A stretch of 42,809 bases of DNA, from contig JAFZIH010000103.1 of NCBI GenBank assembly GCA_017554455.1, positions 1 through 42,809 on the forward strand, read 5' to 3'. Within the stretch, counting starts at the first letter, position 1. Every line of letters starts with the position of its first letter. Shown piece by piece: positions 13,667-22,976 of the stretch. The notes beneath the pieces were generated by a model. That model did no database searches. It was not told the DNA's origin and saw nothing but the letters and a program-made list of their open reading frames with translations. The translations under genes were made by a program, and so were the position numbers. Source of the DNA: Clostridia bacterium. GTDB taxonomy: Bacteria; Bacillota; Clostridia; Christensenellales; CAG-138.

Positions 13667-14611
13667 ATGGCTATCGCAACCACTTTTACCTGCCCGAACT
13701 ATTCGGGTATGCTCTACACGAAATCCAACCGCGCCACCCCGTTCCTGAACGCAATCGGCGCGGCGGTCGTGTCCCCTTCCGTCGAGTTCCCTGTCAATCA
13801 GGAATACTCTCTCGGCTCCGCATCGCAGCCCGCGATTACCGAAACCGCATCTCTGACCGCGCCCACCGTCGCAACTATCACCCGTTCGCAGGCGTACAAC
13901 GTCTGTCAGATCTTCCATGAAGCGGTCGGCACGTCTTACGCTCATGCGTCCAACATGGGCTATATGTCCGGTCTGAATCGCGCAGGTCAGCAGCCCGATC
14001 CGCAGGACGAGCTTGATTGGCAGATCGCCAAGACGATGGAAAAGATCGCGGCGAACATCAACTACACCTTCCTGAATGGCGTGTACAACAGGGCGGCAAA
14101 CGACGGTCAGGCGAACAAAACCCGCGGCATCATCGCGGCTGTTTCCACCAACGCCGTTTACGCAGGCACCGCGCACACGCTGTCCAAGGCGATCCTCCGC
14201 AACCTGTTCAAGTCCGTGTTCAACAACAGCGGTATCGTCGATGGCGCGATCCTGTTCATGGATGCCGCGTCCAAAATCGCGCTTACCGCGCTGTACGAGG
14301 ATAGCACGTCCGCGTTCATTCTCCCGAACAGCCGTACCGTCGGCGGCGCGTCCATCGACACCCTCGTTACCGATTTCGGCACCGTTGGCGTCGCCGTTGA
14401 TCGTCATATGCCTGCGGAGAAGATTCTGCTCGCAAACACCGAGGTATGCCGCCCTGTCGAGATGATGGTGCCGTCCAAGGGCAATTTCTTCTACGAGGAA
14501 CTTGCCAAGACCGGCGCAGGCACCACCGGTCAGATTTTCGGTCAGATCGGTCTCGATTACGGTCCCGAATGGTTCCACGGCGTTCTCGACTATTCCAAGA
14601 CGAGCGCGTAA
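13667..14611 (+). CDS. major capsid protein
   Basis: 314 residues. The sequence follows the SU10-like/DUF5309 capsid pattern: TPFLNAIG near residue 25, EFPVNQEYSL, SQPAITETASLTAPT, the long central ELDWQIAKTMEKIAANINYT and the substrate-like NKTRGII. HK97-type fold is expected. A good ribosome site (AAAGGAC) precedes the ATG. It has no N-terminal prohead protease delta domain, in line with a separate scaffold. Confidence 0.93.
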   Translation: MAIATTFTCPNYSGMLYTKSNRATPFLNAIGAAVVSPSVEFPVNQEYSLGSASQPAITETASLTAPTVATITRSQAYNVCQIFHEAVGTSYAHASNMGYMSGLNRAGQQPDPQDELDWQIAKTMEKIAANINYTFLNGVYNRAANDGQANKTRGIIAAVSTNAVYAGTAHTLSKAILRNLFKSVFNNSGIVDGAILFMDAASKIALTALYEDSTSAFILPNSRTVGGASIDTLVTDFGTVGVAVDRHMPAEKILLANTEVCRPVEMMVPSKGNFFYEELAKTGAGTTGQIFGQIGLDYGPEWFHGVLDYSKTSA

Positions 14612-14631
14612 AAGAAGCGAGGTAAAAACCT

Positions 14632-14973
14632 ATGACAAAGGAAACAGCCGTAACGCAGATCGTAGCGAACATTGCGACGCTGCGCGGCATCTCAAACAGC
14701 ACGAAAGAGAATCAAATTCGCGTATATGCGAACCGATACTATGATTCCGCGTGTGCCTTTACGGGGTATTCCGAGCTGCCCGACGCGCTGCTTTCCTTTG
14801 TCGAGGACGCAACCTTGCAGGCGTGGATGAAACGCGGCTCGGAAGGTCTCAATTCTCAATCGGCGGCAGGCGTGTCCGAGCATTATCTTGACGTAGAATA
14901 TTCTTTGCGTCAAAACCTACGCTACAAACGGAACCCCCTCTCTGCTGTTCACGCGGTCGGAAACGAGGTGTAG
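14632..14973 (+). CDS. head-tail connector protein
   Basis: 113 residues, mainly helical (TAVTQIVANIATLRGI, ALLSFVEDATLQAWMKRG). Size, helical content and position straight after the capsid gene fit gp6/gp15-type adaptors that attach below the portal. It ends 2 bp before the next gene. Confidence 0.75.
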   Translation: MTKETAVTQIVANIATLRGISNSTKENQIRVYANRYYDSACAFTGYSELPDALLSFVEDATLQAWMKRGSEGLNSQSAAGVSEHYLDVEYSLRQNLRYKRNPLSAVHAVGNEV

Positions 14974-14975
14974 CC

Positions 14976-15338
14976 ATGCGCGACGAAAACAAGAGAACGT
15001 ACTACGTTGGAAAGCCGCAAAAGTCGCTTGACGGATATAACGCTACGTCCATCGTAGGGTATTCGGAACTCACGGAATACCAAGATGTCGTGAACGAAAA
15101 CGCCGAATCTTCCGAAAACGACAAATTCGGAACGCGAGACATCGAGCGCGTCAGAATCGTACACGACGACAATGACGGCGACACTCCGAACGTCGAGGTG
15201 AACGATGCCGTATGGCTCGAACAACCTGCGGTCGATGCAAGCGGTTATTACCGCAAGCCGCCGTTCATCGTTGAATCGGTGCAGGCGTTCGGGCGGCATC
15301 ACGTTTTCACGTTGAATCGGACGGTGAATGCAAGGTGA
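14976..15338 (+). CDS. head closure protein
   Basis: 120 residues, beta-rich, with acidic RIVHDDNDGDTPNVEVNDAVW and YYRKPPFIVESVQAFGRHHV. The second connector position after the capsid in siphoviruses usually encodes the head-closure (stopper) protein, and the late beta segment fits. Assignment is by size and order. It overlaps the next start by 4 bp (GTGA). Confidence 0.65.
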   Translation: MRDENKRTYYVGKPQKSLDGYNATSIVGYSELTEYQDVVNENAESSENDKFGTRDIERVRIVHDDNDGDTPNVEVNDAVWLEQPAVDASGYYRKPPFIVESVQAFGRHHVFTLNRTVNAR

Positions 15339-15874
15339 TCCGCGTAAAGGTAAACGTCAAGCGAAGCGGAAATCTTGCTTCGCTCAAAGAACGGCTATTG
15401 CAAGGCGTAGAAACCGGCATGGCAATCGGCGGTGAGATTATGTCGCAAGCCGTAGAAGCATCGGCGAACGACATGGCGCGATACCCGACCGGCGAACTCG
15501 AAGCGTCCATTACTTACGATCCCGAATCTTCGGGCGTTGTAACAACGGGGCGTATTGTCGCAGGAACGGATCACGCCCAACCGTTCAATTTCGGCGCAGG
15601 CGTCCATTTCGTTCCTTACGACGAAGCAGACGAGCGTATCAAGGCGGGGCTTTATCCGCACATCAAGCCAGTATACGGTGACGAAACGGCTATGGCAGCG
15701 AACGCACCGTCTACGTTTTGGTCGTCGAACGTGACATCTCCCGCAAACAGGCAGCCGATTGGTTATCTCGTTTCGTCCTCTCCTCACCCATTTATGGAGG
15801 AAGGGTTCAATGCCACAAAGGACGCGCTTGTGCAGGAGATCGCAAATCAGATCGCTGCCGCGACGGAAAGGTAA
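15335..15874 (+). CDS. HK97 gp10-like head-tail/tail component
   Basis: 179 residues from a GTG. The N-terminal MIRVKVNVKRSGNL with the amphipathic helix LKERLLQGVETGMAIGGEIM and the motif ARYPTGELEASITYD fit the HK97-gp10 family; the C-terminus has SSPHPFMEEGFNATKDALV, also typical. A 55-residue insert rich in Asp and Pro separates the two. Role: neck or tail completion. Confidence 0.8.
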   Translation: MIRVKVNVKRSGNLASLKERLLQGVETGMAIGGEIMSQAVEASANDMARYPTGELEASITYDPESSGVVTTGRIVAGTDHAQPFNFGAGVHFVPYDEADERIKAGLYPHIKPVYGDETAMAANAPSTFWSSNVTSPANRQPIGYLVSSSPHPFMEEGFNATKDALVQEIANQIAAATER

Positions 15875-15880
15875 AACATC

Positions 15881-16267
15881 ATGGTAAATGAAGAATCCGT
15901 ATTGAAGAACGCGATTGCGTATCTTGCAGAGACCTTCGCGGAGGACGGCGTTCTCGTTCTCCCAAAGAACCAAGAGCGCCCACCGTCCATTCCATGTATC
16001 ACTATCGTCGTTTCCACGAGCGAAGCCGTGCATGGGATCAACAACGAGATATTGGCTACCGTGAGAATCCACGCGACCGTCTATGCGTCGAACGTGTATG
16101 CTCCGTTCGGAGATTCCGACGGCGTTATGACGATTTTTGATAAGCTGAACGTGGCGATGGCGGCACGGCACTACTCCCGCATCAACCAAACAGAGCCGTA
16201 CAGAAACGCACAATACGGTGTGTGGAACAAAGACGGCTATTTTACCAAAAAAACGAACGAATTTTAA
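15881..16267 (+). CDS. tail terminator-like protein
   Basis: 128 residues, alternating helix and strand (LKNAIAYLAETFAEDGVLVL, IPCITIVVSTSEAVHG, VRIHATVYASNV). The fold order and position between gp10-like protein and the tail tube match the tail terminator, which caps the tube. No diagnostic motif, so function rests on synteny. Confidence 0.65.
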   Translation: MVNEESVLKNAIAYLAETFAEDGVLVLPKNQERPPSIPCITIVVSTSEAVHGINNEILATVRIHATVYASNVYAPFGDSDGVMTIFDKLNVAMAARHYSRINQTEPYRNAQYGVWNKDGYFTKKTNEF

Positions 16268-16285
16268 GAAAGGAAATCGAAAGCA

Positions 16286-16807
16286 ATGGGTAAATATCAA
16301 GCATCCGTTGGTCTCAGAATGTTTTGGGCGGCTACCTATGCCATGTCGTCCGCTACGGAGATTGACGGTCTCACCGATACGCCCGATAAGGGCGGCGACG
16401 CAAACGACATCACCGTCAACATCATCTCGCAGAAAGAGGTCACGCACCTTGCAGGGCAGACAGACGGCGGCGGTCTGATGGAGTACACGTTCGTTCCCGA
16501 CTTTACTCCGTCCACCGGCAACGTGGCTGTCATTCACAACGCCATGCAACAGACCGATTCGATCTGGTTCTACGAGGAGTACGCGGAGGGTTCTATGTCC
16601 ACCGGTCAGACGCCGACCTATCAGCCCGGTCCCGGCTTCCTCTACAAGGGCAAGATCAAGTCCATCAAGGCGGGCGGTCAGTCCGGCAACAGCGCACAGA
16701 GTGGCACGTTCACAATCGAGCGCGAGGGTACGATCTACGAATCCACCGGTGGCGCAAATCCGACCTACAAGGATTTCTTTACCGGCAAGACCGCATCTCT
16801 TTCCTAA
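16286..16807 (+). CDS. major tail (tube) protein
   Basis: 173 residues, beta-rich, with NDITVNIISQKEVTHLAG, MEYTFVPDFTPSTGNV and a C-terminal Gly/Ser-rich part (AGGQSGNSAQSGTFTIEREG). Length and place before the tail assembly chaperones fit a siphovirus tube protein. AAAGGAAA lies before the ATG. Confidence 0.85.
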   Translation: MGKYQASVGLRMFWAATYAMSSATEIDGLTDTPDKGGDANDITVNIISQKEVTHLAGQTDGGGLMEYTFVPDFTPSTGNVAVIHNAMQQTDSIWFYEEYAEGSMSTGQTPTYQPGPGFLYKGKIKSIKAGGQSGNSAQSGTFTIEREGTIYESTGGANPTYKDFFTGKTASLS

Positions 16808-16839
16808 ATAACGACAAAGCCGACAGGGGGGTAAAAACT

Positions 16840-17304
16840 ATGTATCAAATTGCTTTGAAAAACAAGACCATCACGCTCACCGCCCGCGCGCGGTATTACC
16901 GCGAGTTCAAAATGGCGCTCGGCGTTCAAAACCTCAAAAATGCGTTCTTCGCGGCATACGAGAACATCGACGTGGATTTCCTCGCCGCATGGATCAAGTA
17001 TTTCGCGGATGATCGTGACCTTGAACTCGGAGAAGCATACGACATCCTTGACGAAATGGTTGAGGACGGTCGCAAGCTTTACGACATTTACGCGGATGCG
17101 GCTGATTTCCTGAACGGTATGGGTTTTTTCGGGAAACTGGAAGTCGGCGACAAGCGTACAATCGCCTACTTCGAGGACAAAATGAACAAGATCGACATCG
17201 ACAGCAAGGTAGCGTCGGCAATCGACACGGCGGTGTCGGAGTACACGACGCAGGCAGTTACCGAGCAGATGAAGAAAGACGAGAGCAAGAGCCGGAAGAA
17301 GTAA
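16840..17304 (+). CDS. tail assembly chaperone (gpG analogue)
   Basis: 154 residues. N-terminal beta strands (YQIALKNKTITLTARARYYR) are followed by helices; the end is Lys-rich (MKKDESKSRKK). Position between tube protein and tape measure is the chaperone position. The next frame opens at the same place and probably extends it by -1 frameshifting. GGGGG precedes the ATG at normal distance. Confidence 0.82.
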   Translation: MYQIALKNKTITLTARARYYREFKMALGVQNLKNAFFAAYENIDVDFLAAWIKYFADDRDLELGEAYDILDEMVEDGRKLYDIYADAADFLNGMGFFGKLEVGDKRTIAYFEDKMNKIDIDSKVASAIDTAVSEYTTQAVTEQMKKDESKSRKK

Positions 17305-17696
17305 CTTCGCTTCTTGCGCCGTATGTCGATGCGTTGGATCAGTTCTTGCGCGACGCGCAGCTTGCGTCCGATTACGACGATTTCCTGCAATTACTCGAAG
17401 AAAAAGCGTGTGGATTCGGTATGCTCCCATGTCAGTTTTGGGACGAAGAACCGTTTGACACGCTTATTTTCGTGGAAGCTCGGTCGGATCAGCAACGCCG
17501 AAACGATTACAATGTCGCGCAGATCACGGCGCAGATGAACGGTGTAAATCTTGCAAATATGTGGTTGAAAAAGGGGCAGAAGCCACACGCATACCCGTCG
17601 TTCTACGAGGTTTACGATATGGACGATCCCGATCAGGAACAGGTCGATCCGATGGAAGCCCGCAGACGGCAATTACGAGCGCAATATGCGCATTGA
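17301..17696 (+). CDS. tail chaperone extension (gpT analogue), -1 frame
   Basis: About 131 codons in the -1 frame relative to the chaperone; the frame is open far upstream, so fusion is possible anywhere from about 17170 to the stop at 17304. The peptide has VTSLLAPYVDALDQFLRDAQ and a conserved-looking end (HAYPSFYEVYDMDDPDQEQV). No ATG, GTG with ribosome site, or classical X-XXY-YYZ heptamer is seen; a weak TTG exists at 17334. The G/GT frameshift arrangement is known in lambda-like tails, so it is the best model here. Confidence 0.65.
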   Translation, partial: VTSLLAPYVDALDQFLRDAQLASDYDDFLQLLEEKACGFGMLPCQFWDEEPFDTLIFVEARSDQQRRNDYNVAQITAQMNGVNLANMWLKKGQKPHAYPSFYEVYDMDDPDQEQVDPMEARRRQLRAQYAH

Positions 17697-17708
17697 TAGG
17701 TGGCAAAT

Positions 17709-20600
17709 ATGGCAGTTACAGTAGAAGAACTCCAAATCCTGCTGTCCTGCGACGCGGCGCAAGCCGAAGCTGTCCTTGATGCAATCACAAAGAAAGTGGA
17801 TGGCGCCGTCAAGAAGATGCAGGGTAAACTTGACGGCGCTATGGACGGCGGCGGCACCGGCGGCAGCAAAAAGCAGACGTCGTATTATGACGCTCTCGTG
17901 AAGAAAATCTCCACCGCAAGGGAGAAAATGAACGAAGCACTTTCCGGTATGCAAGCCGGAACAGAAGGTGCAGACGTCAACTATAACCATTGGTCGCAAC
18001 AGGTAGATTCGCTTACAAAGCGTCTCGAAAAGCTGCGCGATACCCAAAAAGACGTGAACGAGACGGCGGCAGAAATGCGCGACATCCCGATTCAATATCC
18101 GCAGCAGGGCAAAGGCGGCTATCAGCCGTGGAGCAGACCGGTTGAGAACTGGCAGGCGTCGCGGGAACGAAGCCGCGACGCCATGCGTTACATCGAATCC
18201 GATCAGCGTCAGGCGTCCCGTGTCGATACCGAAAAGCTCGCATACGGAACGCCATACGAAAAGCTGCACGAGCAGTTCGTCCGCGCAAGCGAAAAGGTGG
18301 ACGAGCTTGCCGCAAAGCTCCGTCAGCTTCAAGAAGAAGGCGGCAGCCCCAAAGCAATCGACGCATTGGAAAGCAAGCTCGAAACGGCGTCCAACAAAGC
18401 CGACCGTCTTGCGGAAAAGATGGCAAAGATCGAGGACAAGGCGACCGGCGGCAACGGCGCAGGCGAGGACATCAAACAGACCGGCGACGCTGCGCAGGAA
18501 GCTACGCCGAAGATCGAGAGCTATAACCGCGCACTCGGAAAAACCTCGAAAGCGCAAGGTCTGTTTTCCCGAATTGGAAAAGCATCTCATAAGATGTTCG
18601 ATAAGTTCGGTCACTCGTTCAAAAAGCACGACGGGCTTCTGTCGCAATTCGGCAAAACGCTGAAACGTGTGATTATGCGAATGCTCGCGATGGCGCTGAT
18701 CCGCGGTACGCTACGAGCCATCAGCGAAGGCATGACACTTCTCGGAAAGGCAAGCAATGAAGCGCAAAAGCAACTGAACCGCTTTAAGGCGATGGGAAAC
18801 AGCGTCAAAACCGCGTTCGGCAGCGCCGCACTTGCCGCTCTTACCGCGCTTGCTCCCGTTCTTTATCAAATCGCATCTGCCGCTATTTATGCGGCAAACG
18901 CGATTGCTCGATTCTTCGCTGTTCTCGGCGGCGGCTCTTACTTTGCCGTGAACATGGCTGACAACTTTGACGACATTGGCGAAGCTGCGGGCGGCGCGGG
19001 CGGCAAAGTAAAAGGGCTTCTTGCCGATTTTGACGAACTGAACGTGATCGGTCAGCAAGGCGGCGGCGGTGGTGGAGGCGGTAGTCTTGGCGGCACTACC
19101 GTTACAGAGGAAACCCCGCAAAGCATACTCGCCGAACTGCTCAATAGTGGATTGTTCTTTGAAGCAGGACAGTATATTTCGGACGGTCTCGGCTCTATCA
19201 GCGAAAAAATCACAGCTTGGTTTGAAGAACTTGCGCAAAAGGACTACGGGACAAAATTCGCTCAATTTCTCAACGGCATCTTCTCGAAGCCGGAGAACTT
19301 TGAAAAAGCCGGTATCGCTGTTGCGACTGGAATCAACACGATTGCCGACATCATTTTTAATTTCTTCGATACATTCGATGCTGCAAAAGCCGCAGAAGCG
19401 TTCTCTCGCAAGCTGAACGCCATTGTTGACAACATCAAATGGTCTCGAATCGGAGAAGCGTTCGGTACGGGCGTTTCCGATATTTTCGAGTTTATCTACA
19501 CCTTCCTTACGACGTTCGATGCGGAAAAGGCAGGGAAAAACTTGGCAAGTTGCCTAAACGGTATCGCCAATTCGATAAACTGGAAAACCGTAGGCGGCAC
19601 GTTTAGCGCTGGCGTAAACGATGTGTTCGACATAGTATACGGGTTTTTCACAGAGTTCGATTGGAAGGGGCTGGCTCGTGATCTCGGCGACCTCCTTAAC
19701 AGCGGATTCGGTGATATTGAATGGGGCAAGATCGGCGTTACAATATCGGAAGCCGCCCTTGATTTGATCGACTTTGTATCAGAGTTCCTTTTGACGTTTG
19801 ATTGGGGCGGCATACTCGTAGCCCTTGTCGATTTGGTAGAAGGCATACTCGTCGGCTTGTTGTCTGATCCAACACGGCTATTACAAGCATTGGATCACCT
19901 TATTATAGGAATCGTGCGAGCCGTCGGCGATCTCGTTATTTCTGCAATCGCTTGGCTTGCTGATAGCATTTTCGGACCGGCAGAAGATTTACTGTTCGGT
20001 GGCAGACAGGAGCGTTGGACAAGCGAATGGGACGCGCTTATGGATTCGTGGGTCGGTTCTGTCGATCAAGCTGCGGACGAAATAAGGGGCGACATTGGCA
20101 TCACGGCAGACGCGACGGAAACAGCACTCAATCGGTCAAGCAGCGCAATCGAAGGTGGGAGAAAGAGTCTCGAAAAATACGCAAAGTCGTTTGACAAAAT
20201 CCCGTCGAGCAAAACTACGAACATCAAGGTAAACGTCACTACGACATCTTCCGGCAGTGGCGGCGGGAGCGGAAGCGGTACGACCGTTCGCCCGACTGTC
20301 AACGTCAATATGGCGATGGCGTCCGGCGGTCTTGCGTATGGCGAAACGCTTGCGCGAATCGGCGAATACCCGAATGCGCGGAGCAACCCGGAGGTCGTCG
20401 CGCCGTTGGACAAGCTGCAAGGCATCCTTGAACGCTCCGGCGGCGGCTCGAACAGCAAGGACGTTCGGGAACAGAACGCGCTTTTGCGTGAGCAGAATCG
20501 GCTTTTGCAGATCATTGCGAAAAAGAAGCTCGAAGTATCGCCTACGCCGGAACTCGGACAGGTCGTTACGAGAGCGCAGGCACTTTATGGGGAGGTATAA
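17709..20600 (+). CDS. tape measure protein
   Basis: 963 residues. The first 330 are coiled coil (repeated K/E/A-rich heptads), then hydrophobic segments around residues 325-410 (VIMRMLAMALIRGTLRAI, LAALTALAPVLYQIASAAIY), a poly-Gly linker near 450-460, and repeated units with FNFFDTFDAAKAAEAF, YTFLTTFDAEKAGKNL and YGFFTEFDWKGLARDL at about 60-residue spacing. The ATG at 17709 has AGGTGG at proper distance. It sets tail length and probably reaches the host membrane. Confidence 0.93.
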   Translation: MAVTVEELQILLSCDAAQAEAVLDAITKKVDGAVKKMQGKLDGAMDGGGTGGSKKQTSYYDALVKKISTAREKMNEALSGMQAGTEGADVNYNHWSQQVDSLTKRLEKLRDTQKDVNETAAEMRDIPIQYPQQGKGGYQPWSRPVENWQASRERSRDAMRYIESDQRQASRVDTEKLAYGTPYEKLHEQFVRASEKVDELAAKLRQLQEEGGSPKAIDALESKLETASNKADRLAEKMAKIEDKATGGNGAGEDIKQTGDAAQEATPKIESYNRALGKTSKAQGLFSRIGKASHKMFDKFGHSFKKHDGLLSQFGKTLKRVIMRMLAMALIRGTLRAISEGMTLLGKASNEAQKQLNRFKAMGNSVKTAFGSAALAALTALAPVLYQIASAAIYAANAIARFFAVLGGGSYFAVNMADNFDDIGEAAGGAGGKVKGLLADFDELNVIGQQGGGGGGGGSLGGTTVTEETPQSILAELLNSGLFFEAGQYISDGLGSISEKITAWFEELAQKDYGTKFAQFLNGIFSKPENFEKAGIAVATGINTIADIIFNFFDTFDAAKAAEAFSRKLNAIVDNIKWSRIGEAFGTGVSDIFEFIYTFLTTFDAEKAGKNLASCLNGIANSINWKTVGGTFSAGVNDVFDIVYGFFTEFDWKGLARDLGDLLNSGFGDIEWGKIGVTISEAALDLIDFVSEFLLTFDWGGILVALVDLVEGILVGLLSDPTRLLQALDHLIIGIVRAVGDLVISAIAWLADSIFGPAEDLLFGGRQERWTSEWDALMDSWVGSVDQAADEIRGDIGITADATETALNRSSSAIEGGRKSLEKYAKSFDKIPSSKTTNIKVNVTTTSSGSGGGSGSGTTVRPTVNVNMAMASGGLAYGETLARIGEYPNARSNPEVVAPLDKLQGILERSGGGSNSKDVREQNALLREQNRLLQIIAKKKLEVSPTPELGQVVTRAQALYGEV

Positions 20601-20630
20601 CACCTCCCCTCTTTTTGTAGGAGGACACTC

Positions 20631-21002
20631 ATGCAGACATTTACGCAATTCGGATTGAGGATCGGAAACGACTATATCCCCGATCCTTCGACCTTTGAAT
20701 ACACCGTTTCCGATCTCGATTTGAGCGCGGAACGCGATTCAAACGGGACGCTTCACCGCGACCGTGTTGCCACAAAGCACAACTGCAAGATCAGCTACGA
20801 TGCGCTGACGTACCCGATTGTCAAAGAGATTCTTGGGCTTATCGCGGACGCGGAGTTTTCGTTTTCGTTCATTCGCCCCGACACCTTGCAGGAGTACACG
20901 GGAACGTATTATGTCGGCGACCGCACAATGAAGGTCATAAACGCATTGGACGAGCCGTGCAATTGGCTTTGCGATCTTTCGTTTGACCTTATAGAGTATT
21001 GA
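20631..21002 (+). CDS. tail protein between tape measure and hub (distal-tail type)
   Basis: 123 residues, beta-rich (DYIPDPSTFEYTVSDLDLSA, EFSFSFIRPDTLQEYTG). Small proteins of this pattern (DUF6711-like) sit directly after the tape measure in many gut Bacillota phages. AGGAGG precedes the ATG. A distal-tail-like role is inferred from order. Confidence 0.65.
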   Translation: MQTFTQFGLRIGNDYIPDPSTFEYTVSDLDLSAERDSNGTLHRDRVATKHNCKISYDALTYPIVKEILGLIADAEFSFSFIRPDTLQEYTGTYYVGDRTMKVINALDEPCNWLCDLSFDLIEY

Positions 21003-21011
21003 GGTGATTTT

Positions 21012-22961
21012 ATGGTAACAGTACCCACACTTTTTCATACCGCCTGTAAAGCGCAATCTCCGAAAACGAGAATCCGCATTTACCTGATCGACAGCGGCGT
21101 GGATTGCACAGACGATACCGACGTACAGACGAACGGTGTACTTTTGAAACGCAACTCCACCGACACGGACAGCAACGGTCGCGTGAACATTACGGCTGCG
21201 CCGGTCACGTTCACCGAATACTACAACCCGAACACGAACATCGAAATCGGCAGATGCCCGTCGAATACCGTCAGCATGGTATGGATGAACGATGATGGCG
21301 CGATTTCCGCAATTCCGTTCGACGTTTATACGCGGTGCAAGATTTTCATCGACCTTTGGATGAACAACGCATGGCAGCCGGTTCCGATGGGCGTGTACAT
21401 GATCGAAAAGCCGAAGCGTCTCAAAGCATCGAACGTCAGCTTGACGCTATACGATCAGATGAAAAAGCTCGATGCACCGGCGGGAGATTGGTTCAACAAT
21501 TGGCTGATTTACGGTCAGACAGGTCTCACGTTCTCCGATTACGTTGATTCGATGTGCTACTTGCTCGGAATCCCATATTTCGATTTATCCCTGCAAGAGC
21601 TTGCAAATGAAGGTTATGCGTTCATGGAACCGCCATTCGATGCGTCAGAAATGACGTACCGTGATATTTTGGAATACCTTTGCGAGGCAAACGGCGCGTG
21701 CGCTCGATTTGACAGAAATGGGCGGCTCGTATTCTCGACGTGTTTTGATTTCACGACCGGCACAAGAAACTATGGGTATTCCGATGAGGATGGCGTGTTC
21801 GACTACTCGGAAGCGGAGTACACCGCGCAAGCCGTAACGGGCGTTACGATCAATTCGTCTGTTGACGACGTAGGCGTTGTCAGCGGATCGGGCAACATGT
21901 ATCTGATCTCCGAAAATGCTTTTTTGAACGCGCTGCCGGACAATCTGACGGCGCAGGACTTCGCAGACGCGATTCTGCGGAATTTCGGGTATTCAAGTTC
22001 TTACATTCCAACGTCACTTCGAGCTGTCGGCGATTGGTCTCTTGAAGCGGGTGATGTCATTTCCGTAACGTTTGCCGGAACCACGCGACTTATCCCGGTC
22101 ATGCAGCAACAGCTTACATGGATCGGCGGTTCTGTGATTGCCACGATTTCCGCGACCGGCGACGAAACGATGCCGAAGATGGCAAGCAAGTCGATTCGTC
22201 GCACGATTCAACAGAACCGCGAGATGTACACGCTCAAAGTCACGAAGGTCGGCAGCGACGAGGTGATCGCGTCCATCAACCTGTCCCCCGAACAGATTAC
22301 CATCGACGCATCGAAAATCTCCCTTCTCGGTTACGTCACGGTCAACAATGGGTTTTGGATCGACCAAAACGGAAAAATGGGCGCAACCGGAGCAGAAATA
22401 AACGGCAACCTTGAATCGACAAACGGAAATGATTCGGTTTCGATCAGCGGCGCGAGAATTACTGTAAAAAAAGGTAACGCAAATACGGTAGCTATCGCCC
22501 CATTTACCTCTGAAGGAATAGCCGAAGGTCTGCTTTGGCTATACCATGGTGGCGTCCCGATGTTAAAGCTTGAAGGCGACGGTCATATTTATTCTCTTGA
22601 TTCAAACGGCAAAGTGCGATCTCGTATGCAAGATAAAGGATTCTTTGTTATTGCAGCAGATGGATCGACGCATCTTGTCGACCTTTATTCAGATGGTAAT
22701 TACACAAGGGGAATCCTTCGGAACGCCAACGGAAACGGGAACATAATGATTGATCTCATTTGCGATACAACGAACGGTCAAATCGAGCTAAATTCCGCAG
22801 GCGGCGTACAGCGCAATTTCCTCGGTGCCGGTCGCGTCGGCTGCTATGACACGAACGGAACGGAGAAGGCACGTCTTACCTACGAGAACAACGGAACGCT
22901 GAATCTCGGCGGCGTGACAATGACGTCCGCGCAGCTTTCACGGCTTTTGCAGCTTATTTAA
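21012..22961 (+). CDS. tail hub/tail-associated protein
   Basis: 649 residues. Residues 1-400 carry the beta-rich hub-like part (VSMVWMNDDGAISAIPFDVY, GVYMIEKPKRLKASNVSLTL, YRDILEYLCEANGACARFDR), as in gp27-like or Tal hub proteins. Residues 400-640 form a repetitive fibre-like part (INLSPEQITIDASKISLLGY, GNVTMTS-like turns). No clear peptidase motif is seen. It probably closes the tail tip and carries the fibre encoded next. Confidence 0.8.
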   Translation: MVTVPTLFHTACKAQSPKTRIRIYLIDSGVDCTDDTDVQTNGVLLKRNSTDTDSNGRVNITAAPVTFTEYYNPNTNIEIGRCPSNTVSMVWMNDDGAISAIPFDVYTRCKIFIDLWMNNAWQPVPMGVYMIEKPKRLKASNVSLTLYDQMKKLDAPAGDWFNNWLIYGQTGLTFSDYVDSMCYLLGIPYFDLSLQELANEGYAFMEPPFDASEMTYRDILEYLCEANGACARFDRNGRLVFSTCFDFTTGTRNYGYSDEDGVFDYSEAEYTAQAVTGVTINSSVDDVGVVSGSGNMYLISENAFLNALPDNLTAQDFADAILRNFGYSSSYIPTSLRAVGDWSLEAGDVISVTFAGTTRLIPVMQQQLTWIGGSVIATISATGDETMPKMASKSIRRTIQQNREMYTLKVTKVGSDEVIASINLSPEQITIDASKISLLGYVTVNNGFWIDQNGKMGATGAEINGNLESTNGNDSVSISGARITVKKGNANTVAIAPFTSEGIAEGLLWLYHGGVPMLKLEGDGHIYSLDSNGKVRSRMQDKGFFVIAADGSTHLVDLYSDGNYTRGILRNANGNGNIMIDLICDTTNGQIELNSAGGVQRNFLGAGRVGCYDTNGTEKARLTYENNGTLNLGGVTMTSAQLSRLLQLI

Positions 22962-22976
22962 CGGAGGATATACAGT

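Noticed and set aside
17271..17301. slippery heptamer AAGAAAG or GGAAGAAG as frameshift site
   Set aside because: In the chaperone frame the shifted codons do not keep tRNA pairing, so neither is a standard -1 site.
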